Assembly (NCBI RefSeq): GCF_900114255.1
Contig: NZ_FOSL01000011.1
Location: 62,001 to 126,000 of the forward strand
Length of the DNA stretch: 64,000 nucleotides
Direction of reading: 5' to 3'
Origin: Neomesorhizobium albiziae
Lineage (GTDB): Bacteria; Pseudomonadota; Alphaproteobacteria; Rhizobiales; Rhizobiaceae
The notes beneath the pieces were generated by a model that saw only the letters and a program-made list of their open reading frames with translations, was not told where the DNA came from and ran no database searches. Within the stretch, counting starts at the first letter, position 1; the number at the start of each line of letters is the position of its first letter. The translations under genes and the position numbers were made by a program. Shown here in pieces: positions 39,155 through 48,317 of this stretch.

Positions 39155-40225
39155 TCAGGCTCCCATCTCAACACGCCAGGAGCCGGCATAGATGTTGATC
39201 CCCTTGGGATCGAACGAAACATGCGGGTCGGCGGGAATGTAGGCGTCTTCGCCAACGATCGCCGCGATCTCGCGGCCTTCGAGATTGGCGCGCACGATCT
39301 TCTGGCGGCCGATATCCTCGACCTTGCGGATCGACACCGGCATGCCGGCCTTGCCGAGCCGCACGAATTCGGGCCGGATGCCGAGTTCCATCGTTCCCTC
39401 GCCCGGGCTTTTCAACTTGCCGGGCAGGTCGATGGTCTGGCTGCCGACACGCGCGCTGCGGCCGTCGATCGCCACCGGCATGACGTTCATGCCGGGTGAG
39501 CCGATGAAATAGCCGACAAACGTATGGCTCGGCCTTTCGAACAATTCGTCCGGGGTGCCGATCTGCACGACCCCGCCTTCGTACATGACCACGACCTTTT
39601 CGGCGAAGGTCAGCGCCTCGGTCTGGTCGTGCGTGACATAGACCATGGTGTGGCCGAAGCGGCGGTGCAATTGCTTCAGCTGCGAGCGCAGCACCCATTT
39701 CATATGCGGGTCGATGACGGTGAGCGGCTCGTCGAACAGGATGGCGTTCACGTCCGAACGCACCAGGCCGCGGCCGAGTGAGATTTTCTGCTTCTGGTCA
39801 GCGGTCAGCCCGCGCGCCTTCTTCTTCGCCCAGCTTGCGAGGTCGATCATGTCGAGGATCTCGCGCACCTTGCGGTCGACATCGGCTTCGGCAATGCCGC
39901 GATTGCGCAGTGGAAACGCCAGATTGTCGTAAACGGTCATGGTGTCATAGATGACCGGGAACTGGAACACCTGCGCGATGTTGCGTTCCTGCGTCGACAG
40001 TTTGTTGACGTCGACGCCGTCGAACAGGAGCTGGCCGTGCGACGCGCGCAACAGGCCGGAAATGATGTTCAAAAGCGTGGTCTTGCCGCAGCCGGAAGGC
40101 CCCAGCAACGCATAGGCGCCGCCGTCGGCGAAGCTCGTATGCACTTCTTTCAGCGCATAGTCGGCTTCCGACTTCGGGTTCGCCACATAGGAGTGGCGGA
40201 TGTGATTGAGGTCGATCCGAGCCAT
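39155..40225 (-). CDS. glpT: Glycerol ABC transporter ATPase GlpT
   Basis: 356-residue CUT1-type ATPase with a C-terminal TOBE-like region. Walker A GPSGCGKT (42-49), Q-loop QVFQFP, Walker B DEP (165-167) and the H-loop VTHDQTEA with His199 are intact. The ABC signature is not: where LSGGQQQR is expected the protein has LTADQKQK (140-147). Paired with GlpS, which has a normal signature but no H-loop histidine, this predicts a heterodimer with one active and one degenerate ATP site. The name follows the rhizobial glycerol locus, not the E. coli G3P antiporter. Confidence 0.9.
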   Translation of the reverse strand: MARIDLNHIRHSYVANPKSEADYALKEVHTSFADGGAYALLGPSGCGKTTLLNIISGLLRASHGQLLFDGVDVNKLSTQERNIAQVFQFPVIYDTMTVYDNLAFPLRNRGIAEADVDRKVREILDMIDLASWAKKKARGLTADQKQKISLGRGLVRSDVNAILFDEPLTVIDPHMKWVLRSQLKQLHRRFGHTMVYVTHDQTEALTFAEKVVVMYEGGVVQIGTPDELFERPSHTFVGYFIGSPGMNVMPVAIDGRSARVGSQTIDLPGKLKSPGEGTMELGIRPEFVRLGKAGMPVSIRKVEDIGRQKIVRANLEGREIAAIVGEDAYIPADPHVSFDPKGINIYAGSWRVEMGA

Positions 40226-40236
40226 CTCGCGCCCTC

Positions 40237-41319
40237 CTAAGCCGCCAGTTTCCGTGAAGCGGCGGCCGAGCGGCCGTCGCTGTCGAACACCATCAGGTGC
40301 CGCGGGTCGATGAACACATCGATCATCTCGTCCGCTTCGAAATGGTGGATGCCGTGTTCCAGCATCACCCAGCGCACGTCGGCGAAATCGAGATGCACGA
40401 AGCTTTCCGAGCCGGTGATTTCGGTCGCGGTCACCTTGGCGCGCACCGGCACGGACTCCGCGTTCGGCCGGCCAAGCGAGAGATGGTGCGGCTGGAAGCC
40501 GATCGTGTAGGAGCCGTCGGCGATGTGCGAAAACTCCGCCGGGACCGGCAGGCTGACCCCGCCATCGAGTTGGAACCCCTTGCCCGATTTGCGCAGCACG
40601 ATGGTGTTGAGCGGCGGATCGGAGAAGGTTTTGGCGGTGATCAGGTCGTCCGGCATGCGGAACACCTCGATGGTCGGCCCGAACTGGGTGACGCGTCCTT
40701 CCGACAATGTCGCGGTGTTGCCGCCGAGCAGCAGCGCCTCGTGCGGCTCGGTCGTCGCATAGACGAAAATGGTGCCAGAGGCGGCGAAGATCTTCGGCAA
40801 TTCGGCGCGCAGTTCCTCGCGCAGCTTGTAGTCGAGGTTGGCGAGCGGTTCGTCGAGCAGCACCAGGCCGGCGTTCTTCACGATGGCGCGGGCCAATGCC
40901 GTGCGCTGTTGCTGGCCGCCTGACAGATGAAGCGGCGTGCGGTCGAGATATGGCGTCAGCCGAAGCAGTTCCGCGGCCCGCCGGACCTCGGAATCGATCT
41001 TGGATTGCTCTACGCCCGCCACCCTGAGCGGCGAAGCGATGTTCTCGTAGACCGTCATTGCCGGGTAGTTGATGAACTGCTGGTAGACCATGGCGATCTT
41101 GCGCTTCTGCACCGGCACGCCGGTAACGTCGACGCCGTCGAACCAGATCGAGCCCGATGTCGGCGCATCGAGCCCGGCCATCAGCCGCATCAGGCTGGTC
41201 TTGCCCGAAAGCGTCGGGCCGAGCAGCACGTTCAGCGAGCCGTGCTGCAGCGTCAGCGACACATCGCTGATGTGCGTCTGGCCGCTCACCACTTTCGAAA
41301 CGTTCCTGAGCTCGAGCAT
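40237..41319 (-). CDS. glpS: Glycerol ABC transporter ATPase GlpS
   Basis: 360-residue ATPase, partner of GlpT. ABC signature LSGGQQQR (132-139) and Walker B DEP (156-158) are standard. Walker A reads GPTLSGKT (34-41), and the H-loop reads ATTEPHEA, with Thr190 in place of the histidine of V-T-H-D. A C-terminal TOBE-like region follows. It lies 18 bases after glpD and 11 before glpT. Loss of the H-loop residue in this subunit matches loss of the signature in GlpT, because both map to the same composite site. Confidence 0.9.
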   Translation of the reverse strand: MLELRNVSKVVSGQTHISDVSLTLQHGSLNVLLGPTLSGKTSLMRLMAGLDAPTSGSIWFDGVDVTGVPVQKRKIAMVYQQFINYPAMTVYENIASPLRVAGVEQSKIDSEVRRAAELLRLTPYLDRTPLHLSGGQQQRTALARAIVKNAGLVLLDEPLANLDYKLREELRAELPKIFAASGTIFVYATTEPHEALLLGGNTATLSEGRVTQFGPTIEVFRMPDDLITAKTFSDPPLNTIVLRKSGKGFQLDGGVSLPVPAEFSHIADGSYTIGFQPHHLSLGRPNAESVPVRAKVTATEITGSESFVHLDFADVRWVMLEHGIHHFEADEMIDVFIDPRHLMVFDSDGRSAAASRKLAA

Positions 41320-41337
41320 CGGTTTTTCTCCTCCGCC

Positions 41338-42864
41338 CTACTCTGCAGCCGCAGTGTGCATGTTGGCCAGTCCGCGCATGAATTTATCGAGTTCGGCAGC
41401 CTGCTCCTTGCTAAGCCGCAGCCCCCTCTTGGTGCGCCGCCACAGCACGTCCTCGGCCGTGACCGCCCATTCGTTCTCGGCGAGGTAGCGGATTTCCGCT
41501 TCGTACAGATCGGCGCCGAAATTCCTTCCCAGGTCGGCGCTCGATTTTGCGAGGCCAAGGATCGTCTTGGCGCGTGTCCCGTAAAGGCGCGTCAACCGCC
41601 GCGCATGAGCAAAATCCAGGAAAGGATAGATATTCTTGAGCTTTTTGACCTCGGCATCAAATCCTTTTGCCGGGAAATCCCCGCCAGGCAATGCGGCATT
41701 CGCCGTCCACGGCTTGCCCTTCTTGCCGAGCAGATCCTCGATCTTTTCCAGCATGGCCTCCGAAAGCCGGCGGTATGTGGTGATCTTGCCGCCGAAAATG
41801 TTGACGATCGGGGCGGAGCCTTCGGGATGCTCGGCCTTCAGCACGTAGTCACGGGTTGCTTCCTGCGCCTTCGAGGCGCCGTCGTCGTAAAGCGGCCGCA
41901 CCGCCGAATATGTCCAGACGATATCGTCGCGCTTCACCGGCTGGCTGAAATATTCGCTGGCCGCATCGCAGAGATAGTCGATCTCGGCATCGGATATGGC
42001 AACCGATTTCGGATCGTCCTGATAGTCGCGGTCGGTGGTGCCGATGAGGGTGAAATCTTCCTCATAGGGAATGGCGAAGATGATGCGACTGTCCCGGTTC
42101 TGGAAGAAATAAGCCCTCGGATCGTCGAACTTCTTGCGAATGACGATATGGCTGCCCTGGACCAGGCGAACATTGTGGACGTCGTTCTGGCCGACCGCCG
42201 CCGACAGCACATGATCGACCCAGGGGCCGGCGGCGTTGACGATCAACCGCGCCTTGACCTCTTCGACCCGTCGGTCGCGCAGGTTTTCGACGCTGACGAT
42301 CCAGTGCTCGCCGTCACGGCGGGCGCCGACCACCTTCGCGCGGGTTCGGATGGTGGCGCCGCGATCGGCGGCGTCGCGGGCGTTCAGCACCACCATGCGG
42401 GCATCGTTAACCCAGCAGTCGGAATATTCGAACGCCTTTTTGAAAAGCTTTTTCAACGGCTTGCCGGCCGGATCGGCAGTCATGTCGAGCGTCTTCGTCG
42501 CCGGCAGTTCCTTGCGCCCGCCAATGTGGTCGTAGAGGAAAAGCCCAAGCCGGATCAGCCAGGCCGGCCGCAATCCTTCGGCATAAGGAAGCACGAAACG
42601 CATCGGCCAGATGATGTGCGGCGCGTTCCTCCAGAGCACTTCGCGCTCCATCAGGGACTCGCGGACGAGACGGAACTCGTAATGTTCGAGATAACGCAGG
42701 CCGCCATGGATCAGCTTGGTCGAGCCGGACGACGTCCCGCTCGCCAAGTCATTCATTTCACTGAGAAAAACGGTGTATCCGCGACCCACCGCGTCGCGTG
42801 CGATGCCGCATCCGTTGATGCCGCCGCCAATGACGAAAATGTCATGGATCGGATGTTCGTCCAC
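41338..42864 (-). CDS. glpD: Glycerol-3-phosphate dehydrogenase (FAD)
   Basis: Membrane-associated flavoenzyme oxidising glycerol-3-phosphate to dihydroxyacetone phosphate and feeding the quinone pool. 508 residues with the FAD-binding IFVIGGGINGCGIARDAVGR at the N-terminus, SGTSSGSTKLIHGGLRYLEH, and a C-terminal helical cap. The start is set by GGGAGGA just upstream of a GTG at 42864 (MDEHPIHD); the ATG at 42936 gives a leader without family sequence. First structural gene after glpR, 129 bp apart. Confidence 0.95.
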   Translation of the reverse strand: MDEHPIHDIFVIGGGINGCGIARDAVGRGYTVFLSEMNDLASGTSSGSTKLIHGGLRYLEHYEFRLVRESLMEREVLWRNAPHIIWPMRFVLPYAEGLRPAWLIRLGLFLYDHIGGRKELPATKTLDMTADPAGKPLKKLFKKAFEYSDCWVNDARMVVLNARDAADRGATIRTRAKVVGARRDGEHWIVSVENLRDRRVEEVKARLIVNAAGPWVDHVLSAAVGQNDVHNVRLVQGSHIVIRKKFDDPRAYFFQNRDSRIIFAIPYEEDFTLIGTTDRDYQDDPKSVAISDAEIDYLCDAASEYFSQPVKRDDIVWTYSAVRPLYDDGASKAQEATRDYVLKAEHPEGSAPIVNIFGGKITTYRRLSEAMLEKIEDLLGKKGKPWTANAALPGGDFPAKGFDAEVKKLKNIYPFLDFAHARRLTRLYGTRAKTILGLAKSSADLGRNFGADLYEAEIRYLAENEWAVTAEDVLWRRTKRGLRLSKEQAAELDKFMRGLANMHTAAAE

Positions 42865-42923
42865 AAGTCCTCCCTGCTTTCGCACTGCAGCATCCCGGCT
42901 GCTTACCGAAAGCATTTTGGAAT

Positions 42924-42957
42924 TATTTCGAAACACTAACGAATGTCAAACGAAATA
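42924..42957. promoter_or_regulatory. Candidate GlpR site upstream of glpD
   Basis: Perfect inverted repeat TATTTCG/CGAAATA with a 20-base spacer, in the only gap inside the glpR-glpD-glpSTPQ run. The TTTCG core is shared with the repeats in front of glpR. Assignment to GlpR is inferred from position. Confidence 0.4.
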
Positions 42958-42993
42958 TTAGGAGCGGAGAAGGTTCACCGAACCGGCATGCCT

Positions 42994-43758
42994 TCAACGC
43001 ATCGTCTCGATGAGCTCGACCTCGTTTTCCCCGCAGATCTTGCGCACCGCCTCGATGTCGCAACGGTCGGTGATGAAGGTGTCAACCTGGCTGAGATGGC
43101 CGATGCGGACGGGCGCGGTGCGCTCGAATTTGGTCGAGTCCGAAACCAGGATCACCTGCCGCGCGTTGGCGATGATCGCCTGCGCGACCTTCACCTCGCG
43201 GAAATCGAAATCGAGCAGCGCGCCGTCATGGTCTATCGCCGAGGCACCGATCACCGCATAGTCGACCTTGAACTGCTTGATGAAATCGACCGCCGCCTCA
43301 CCGACGATGCCGCCGTCGGCGCCGCGCACGACGCCGCCTGCAATCACGACCTCTATCTCAGGATAAACGCGCATCCTATTGGCAACATTGATGTTATTTG
43401 TGATGATCATCAGGCCGGTATGATCGAGAAGCGCTTTCGATACGGCTTCCGTGGTGGTGCCGATGTTGATGAACAGCGAGGCATTGTCGGGGATCAGCCG
43501 CGCCGCCGCTTTGCCGATCGCTTCCTTCTCGTCGGCGGCGATCTTGCGCCGCGCCTCGTACTCCATGTTTTCGATGCCGGACGGGAACAGCGCGCCGCCG
43601 TGAATGCGGGTCAGGAGGCGCTGGTCGCACAGATCGTTCAAATCCTTGCGGATGGTCTGCGGGGTCACCGAAAAATAGGTTGCAAGGTCATCGACCAGCA
43701 CCCGCCCGTTGTCCTTCGCCATCTGAATTATTTCCGAATGGCGCGGGGTGAGATACAT
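42994..43758 (-). CDS. glpR: DeoR-family transcriptional regulator GlpR
   Basis: 254 residues with an N-terminal DeoR helix-turn-helix (residues 5-57, VLVDDLATYFSVTPQTIRKD) and a C-terminal sugar-phosphate sensor domain (DNASLFINIGTTTEAVSKAL). DeoR-type GlpR repressors respond to glycerol-3-phosphate. Its position at the head of the locus supports control of glpD and the transporter. TTTCGTTTT/AAAACGAAA repeats lie just before its start and suggest autoregulation. Confidence 0.92.
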   Translation of the reverse strand: MYLTPRHSEIIQMAKDNGRVLVDDLATYFSVTPQTIRKDLNDLCDQRLLTRIHGGALFPSGIENMEYEARRKIAADEKEAIGKAAARLIPDNASLFINIGTTTEAVSKALLDHTGLMIITNNINVANRMRVYPEIEVVIAGGVVRGADGGIVGEAAVDFIKQFKVDYAVIGASAIDHDGALLDFDFREVKVAQAIIANARQVILVSDSTKFERTAPVRIGHLSQVDTFITDRCDIEAVRKICGENEVELIETMR

Positions 43759-43775
43759 GGCTCAGGTGCTCCCGT

Positions 43776-43808
43776 TTTCGTTTTTTATGAATGCATTCGA
43801 AAACGAAA
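43776..43808. promoter_or_regulatory. Candidate GlpR operator in front of glpR
   Basis: Perfect 9-bp inverted repeat TTTCGTTTT/AAAACGAAA with 15 bases between arms, 18 bases upstream of the glpR start; a third half-site AAACGAAAC follows at 43834-43842. The same TTTCG core occurs upstream of glpD. Confidence 0.45.
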
Positions 43809-44190
43809 GTGGTTCGGAGTCAATGCTTCGGCCAAACGAAACGCCTCGCCGGCAGCAGATTTTCGGCTGTTGCCGGTAAAACTCTCCGCTAAGTGACCCC
43901 GATTTTTGCAAATTCGCCTTCCGGCTTGATGAAATCGGAATCTTCGCACGACAACCCGCCAAAAATTGCCTGTCGAAGCGCCCGACAGACCCGTCGCTCT
44001 CCGTCACCTCTCCGCGCCGGGATGCAATTTTCACGCTTTGCCGGGTAACCCGCGCCCGGAGAGATTGAAAAATCGCGCCGGCAAAACTCGCGCCGCGAAA
44101 GAAATGCCCTTAACCGGCCCGGATAATTTTGAAATCCATTTGACTGAATAAATAGTCGGTGCTTAGTTTCCGTAACGCGAGGGATTTGGC
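43809..44190. other. Space between glpR and the ROK regulator gene
   Basis: About 380 bases between divergent genes with no supported coding region. Near the ROK gene, TTGACT (44140-44145) could be a -35 box, with an imperfect inverted repeat GACT-N8-AGTC overlapping it (44142-44157) as a possible ROK-protein operator. GAGGGA about eight bases before the GTG is the ribosome site. These are weak predictions. Confidence 0.35.
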
Positions 44191-45357
44191 GTGACGCTCC
44201 GGGGAACCAATCAGGGGTTCGGAAGGCCGTACAATCGGCGCATCGTGCTTGAGTCTGTGCGTCTGCATGGGCCGATCGCGAGAGGCGACATCGCCGAGCG
44301 CGTCGGCCTTACTGTCCAGACCGTTTCCACCATCGTGCGCGAACTCGAGGAGCAGGGATATATCCTCTCCACACGGGAGGAGCCTAAGGGGCGCGGACTG
44401 CCGCCGACAACGCTGACGATCAACCCGGACGGCGGTTATGCGGTTGGTGTCCACGTCACGCCGCTCGGCATCGAAGCGGCCCTGATCAACCTCGATGGTG
44501 ACGTCATCGCGAGCGTGCACCGCGAGGCCGCCCACGCGACGCCCGACCAGGGTTTCGAACTGATCGGCGCCCAGGTTTCCGAACTGATGCGGCTCAAACC
44601 CGGCGGTCGCATGCTCGGCGTCGGCATGGTGATGCCCGGCCCGTTCGGCGTGGATTCCATGAGCTTCGTCGGCCCGACCACGATGAATGGCTGGCAGGAT
44701 GTGGCGCTCAGGGAACGCCTCGCCGAGGTCACCGGCTTGCCGGCATTCTTGGGAACCGACGTGGCGGCGGCGGCCCTCGGCGAACAGCTTTACGGCCTCG
44801 GCGCCGGCTTCTCAGACTATTATTACCTCTATATCGGCGTCGGGCTCGGCGGAACCATGGTGCATGACGCAACCGTGCTTCGCGGCGCCTGGGGCAACGC
44901 CAGCGAGATCGGCCACGTCCCGCTCGTACCTGACGGCGAAGCCTGCCCGTGCGGCAACCGCGGCTGCCTCGAACGCTACCTGTCGCTGGAAGCCCTGGGG
45001 CGGTCGAAGCTCAGCGAAGCCGATTGGGTGGAGAACATCGCGCCGATCTTCCGCAACACCGTCGCAACAATCGAAAACCTGTTCGACCCGGAAACCATCG
45101 TCATTGGCGGGCTGGCGTCCGCCGCCCTGCTGGAACGGCTGGCCGGCACTGTCGAAACCCTTCCCAATTCGGTTTCGGCGCGACGCGACCGTACCGCCCC
45201 TCGCCTGCTGGTGGCGCGCGGCGGCCAGCACTCGGTGTTGCGCGGCGCCGCAGCCCTTGCGGTTTCCGGCGTGCTGTCGCCGCGTTTCGGCCAGATGTTC
45301 ACCGGGGAACGACAGGGTGTGCGTGCCCCTCTGCCAGGCAAGGGAATTGCGGCATGA
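44191..45357 (+). CDS. ROK family transcriptional regulator
   Basis: 388 residues: an N-terminal winged helix-turn-helix (about 15-70, IARGDIAERVGLTVQTVSTI) fused to a ROK sugar-kinase-like domain with the zinc motif CPCGNRGCLE near residue 252 and GTDVAAAALGEQLYG near 190. The HTH makes it a regulator of the NagC/XylR type rather than a kinase. GTG start after GAGGGA. Its stop overlaps the start of the ABC ATPase gene (ATGA), so it is the first gene of the sugar operon and probably senses the imported sugar. Confidence 0.92.
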   Translation: MTLRGTNQGFGRPYNRRIVLESVRLHGPIARGDIAERVGLTVQTVSTIVRELEEQGYILSTREEPKGRGLPPTTLTINPDGGYAVGVHVTPLGIEAALINLDGDVIASVHREAAHATPDQGFELIGAQVSELMRLKPGGRMLGVGMVMPGPFGVDSMSFVGPTTMNGWQDVALRERLAEVTGLPAFLGTDVAAAALGEQLYGLGAGFSDYYYLYIGVGLGGTMVHDATVLRGAWGNASEIGHVPLVPDGEACPCGNRGCLERYLSLEALGRSKLSEADWVENIAPIFRNTVATIENLFDPETIVIGGLASAALLERLAGTVETLPNSVSARRDRTAPRLLVARGGQHSVLRGAAALAVSGVLSPRFGQMFTGERQGVRAPLPGKGIAA

Positions 45358-46118
45358 GCGAAGCGCTGCTGGTGCTGGAAGACATCCGCAAGAATTTCGG
45401 CGCCATCGAAGCGCTGCGCGGCATCAGTTTTTCGATCGGCAAGGGCGAGGTCGTGGCGCTGCTGGGAGACAACGGCGCCGGCAAGTCGACGCTGGTCAAG
45501 ATCATTTCGGGCGGGCTCGAGCCGACTTCGGGAAAGATGCTGTTCGAAGGCAAGGAGTTCCTCGCCAAAACGCCCGCCGAGGCCAAGGCCGCCGGCATCG
45601 AGACGGTCTACCAGGACCTTTCGCTGTGCACCAATGTCGACGTGGTCGCCAACTTCTTCATGGGCCGCGAGATCACCCGAAAAGTTCTCGGCATCCCCGT
45701 CCTCGACGAGCGCGCCATGGAGACGGTGGTGGAGAAGGCGCTGGCAAGTGCGGGCACGCGCATTCCGTCGTTGCGGAGCAACGTGGAGCATCTTTCGGGT
45801 GGCCAGCGGCAGGCCATCGAACTCAACCGCTTCGTCCATTGGGGCGGCAAGCTGGTGCTTCTCGATGAACCGTTCGCAGCCCTTGGCGTCGACCAGACGC
45901 GGCGCGGGCTCGAAATGATCCGCAAGGTGGCAAGCCAGGGCATCGGCGTCGTCATCATCACCCACATCATGCAACAGGCCTTTCAGGTCGCCGACCGGAT
46001 CGTGGTGATCCGCCACGGCGTCGTGGCGGGCGATGTCGCGCGCGGCAAAACCAGTCCCGATGCGGTGATCAACATGATCACCGGGGAAACTCTCGCCGGT
46101 GCCGGACCGGCTGGCTGA
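45354..46118 (+). CDS. Sugar ABC transporter ATP-binding protein (CUT2, single domain)
   Basis: 254-residue ATPase with Walker A GDNGAGKS, Q-loop YQDLSLC, signature LSGGQRQA, Walker B LVLLDEP and H-loop ITHIM. CUT2 importers usually carry a fused tandem ATPase of about 500 residues; this single-domain form resembles the FrcA type and would act as a homodimer. It overlaps the regulator gene by four bases and precedes the binding protein. Confidence 0.92.
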   Translation: MSEALLVLEDIRKNFGAIEALRGISFSIGKGEVVALLGDNGAGKSTLVKIISGGLEPTSGKMLFEGKEFLAKTPAEAKAAGIETVYQDLSLCTNVDVVANFFMGREITRKVLGIPVLDERAMETVVEKALASAGTRIPSLRSNVEHLSGGQRQAIELNRFVHWGGKLVLLDEPFAALGVDQTRRGLEMIRKVASQGIGVVIITHIMQQAFQVADRIVVIRHGVVAGDVARGKTSPDAVINMITGETLAGAGPAG

Positions 46119-46160
46119 GGCAAAAAACAGGGAGTCCGGCGCAACAGGAGGAACTTGATC

Positions 46161-47201
46161 ATGAAGCGAATACTTCTAGCCTTGTTCAGCGTCGCAGCGC
46201 TCTGCCTCGCAACACTGATGCCGGCCTTCGCGCAGACGAAGGGCACGGTCTACTACCTGGTTCCCACCTTGCTCGACGAATTCCAGACCGGCTCGGTGAG
46301 CGCGCTGGAAATGTTTCTGAAGCAGGTCGGCTATGAAATGAAAACGCTGAACGCCGACAACAAGACTGACGGCCAGCAAAGCCAGATGAACGACGTCATC
46401 GCGCTGAAGCCCGCGGCAATCATCCTTGCCGCCGTCGATTTCAACGCCTTGAAGCCGTCCATCGAGGCGGCGCGCGCCGCCGGCATTCCGGTGGTCGAGT
46501 TCGACCGCCAGATCACCTCGACACCGTCCGACTTTACGTCTGTCGCGGGCACTGTCGAGATCGGCCATGTCGCGGCCGAGCAGGCCCAAAAGCTGCTCAC
46601 CGCGAAGAACGGCTCCGTGAAGGGAAAAATCCTGCAGGTGCTGGGTGACCCCGGCGATCCCTACACGCTCGATATCCAGAAGGGCTTCGAGGAGAAGATG
46701 AAGGCGTTTCCCGAGGTGACGATCATCTCGAACCCTGCCATGCAGTGGGAAGCCAGCAATGCCGGCACCATCGTTGCCGACCAGCTGCTTGCCAATCCCG
46801 ACATCGACCTGATCTTCAGCCATGCGGCGCATCTTTCCGTCGCGGCCGTCGCATCGCTGGAATCCGCCGGCAAGAAGCCCGGCGACGTCTTGATGATGAG
46901 CTCGAACGGCGCGCCGGTCGGTCTCGACCTGATCCGCAAGGGCTGGCTGAACGTCGAGGTCGAACAGCCGCTTTATGCGCAGGCGGCCGCGGTCGCCATG
47001 TTCATGGACAAGATCGTCGGCAAACAGGAAATCAAGCCTGGCGAATATGACGTGCTCGGCCTCAAGTCCACGGTGACCACGGAAGCCTGGGGGCCGAACA
47101 TCAAGATCCCGGGTGCCGCGATCAGCAAGGAAAACGTCGACAACCCCGCCTTCTGGGGCAATTTGAAGCCGCCGTCCGACACGGTGAAACCGGTGGAGTG
47201 A
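46161..47201 (+). CDS. Sugar ABC transporter substrate-binding protein (RbsB type)
   Basis: Periplasmic receptor of 346 residues with signal peptide ending LMPAFAQ (about residue 22) and the type I periplasmic-binding fold ([22 protein letters not shown] would be the usual early segment; VVEFDRQI and DLIFSHAAH follow). GGAGG lies nine bases before the ATG. A stable hairpin follows before the permease gene, which may help keep receptor mRNA more abundant than the downstream genes. Confidence 0.92.
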   Translation: MKRILLALFSVAALCLATLMPAFAQTKGTVYYLVPTLLDEFQTGSVSALEMFLKQVGYEMKTLNADNKTDGQQSQMNDVIALKPAAIILAAVDFNALKPSIEAARAAGIPVVEFDRQITSTPSDFTSVAGTVEIGHVAAEQAQKLLTAKNGSVKGKILQVLGDPGDPYTLDIQKGFEEKMKAFPEVTIISNPAMQWEASNAGTIVADQLLANPDIDLIFSHAAHLSVAAVASLESAGKKPGDVLMMSSNGAPVGLDLIRKGWLNVEVEQPLYAQAAAVAMFMDKIVGKQEIKPGEYDVLGLKSTVTTEAWGPNIKIPGAAISKENVDNPAFWGNLKPPSDTVKPVE

Positions 47202-47221
47202 TTTTCACCTGCTGATGCATA

Positions 47222-47261
47222 TTCCCCCTCTCCGTCTCGCTTCGCGTCGTGGAGAGGGGAA
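47222..47261 (+). repeat. Stem-loop between binding-protein and permease genes
   Basis: Arms TTCCCCCTCTCC and GGAGAGGGGAA pair with one bulged C across a 17-base loop, 20 bases after the receptor stop codon. There is no T-run, so partial processing or stabilisation is more likely than termination. Confidence 0.6.
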
Positions 47262-47321
47262 TTCCACTTGGCGCAAGCCACGCGGCTTGATGCAAATACC
47301 GTTCACCACTGAGAAACCCGC

Positions 47322-48317
47322 ATGAACCCACGCACGCGCCGCGCCCTCGAATTCGTGCTCGACAACCTCGTCTGGTTCATGCTGATTTTCGTGCTGGCGA
47401 TCTTTTCGCTGTTCATTCCCAACTATTTCCAGCTCGGCATCTTCGCCAACATCATCGAGGCGTCGAGCGTGCTCGGCGTCATGTCGATCGGGCTGGCTCT
47501 GGTCATCATCGCCGGCCACATGGACCTTTCGGTGGAATCGGTGGCAGCCCTCGGCGCCATGGCGGTCGGCATCCTGTTCTGCTCTGCCGGCATCGGCATG
47601 GGCGTGCAGTTGCACCCCCAATGGCTGATGGTGCCGGTTTCGCTGCTGGTCGCGCTTTCCGTCGGCGCCCTTGTCGGTTCGCTGAACGGCTACCTCATCG
47701 TGCAAGCCAGGATGAATGCCTTCATCATCACGCTCGCCGCCTATATCTGGGTGCGCGGCCTGGTTCTCGCCGTTTCGGGCGGACGCTCCGCGCAGGACCT
47801 GGCGCCCGCCATCCGCTGGTTCGGCATCCAGCGCCTGCTCGGCCTGCCGCTGACAGCCTGGATCGCCATCCTTTGCTTCGTCGTTTTTTCGCTGATCATG
47901 GCCAAGACGCCGTTCGGCCGGCACCTGGTGATGATCGGCGGCAACGAGACCGCCACCTTCCGTGCCGGCATCCGGGTCAAGCGCAACCTGATCATCGCCT
48001 TCGTGCTGGCGGGCGCCATCGCCGGTCTTGCAGGCTGGCTGCTGGCGATCCGCACCTCCGGCGCCACCGCCAACCTGGGCGTCGGCCTTCTGTTCAACGC
48101 CTTCGCGGCCGTGGTGATCGGCGGCGTCAGCCTCAAGGGCGGCGTCGGCTCCCTCCCCGGCGTCTATGCCGGCGTCTTATTGCTGTCGTCGATCAACACG
48201 GCGATCAACCTGATGGGGCTGCCCGCCAATTTCACCCAGGTCATCCATGGGCTGCTGGTGCTGGCCGCCGTCATGCTCGACACGTTCAAACAAGGCATTC
48301 GCCAGAGGCTCGCATGA
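47322..48317 (+). CDS. Sugar ABC transporter permease (CUT2, RbsC type)
   Basis: 331 residues with eight to ten hydrophobic segments and the RbsC-family loop TPFGRHLVMIGGNETATFRAGI, followed by GGVSLKGGVGSLPG. It forms the membrane channel with the single-domain ATPase. Its stop overlaps the SDR start by four bases. Confidence 0.92.
   Translation: MNPRTRRALEFVLDNLVWFMLIFVLAIFSLFIPNYFQLGIFANIIEASSVLGVMSIGLALVIIAGHMDLSVESVAALGAMAVGILFCSAGIGMGVQLHPQWLMVPVSLLVALSVGALVGSLNGYLIVQARMNAFIITLAAYIWVRGLVLAVSGGRSAQDLAPAIRWFGIQRLLGLPLTAWIAILCFVVFSLIMAKTPFGRHLVMIGGNETATFRAGIRVKRNLIIAFVLAGAIAGLAGWLLAIRTSGATANLGVGLLFNAFAAVVIGGVSLKGGVGSLPGVYAGVLLLSSINTAINLMGLPANFTQVIHGLLVLAAVMLDTFKQGIRQRLA

Noticed and set aside
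40927-42939. 670-codon open frame opposite glpD and part of glpS
   Set aside because: Antisense to two well-supported genes with intact motifs; no ribosome site or domain.
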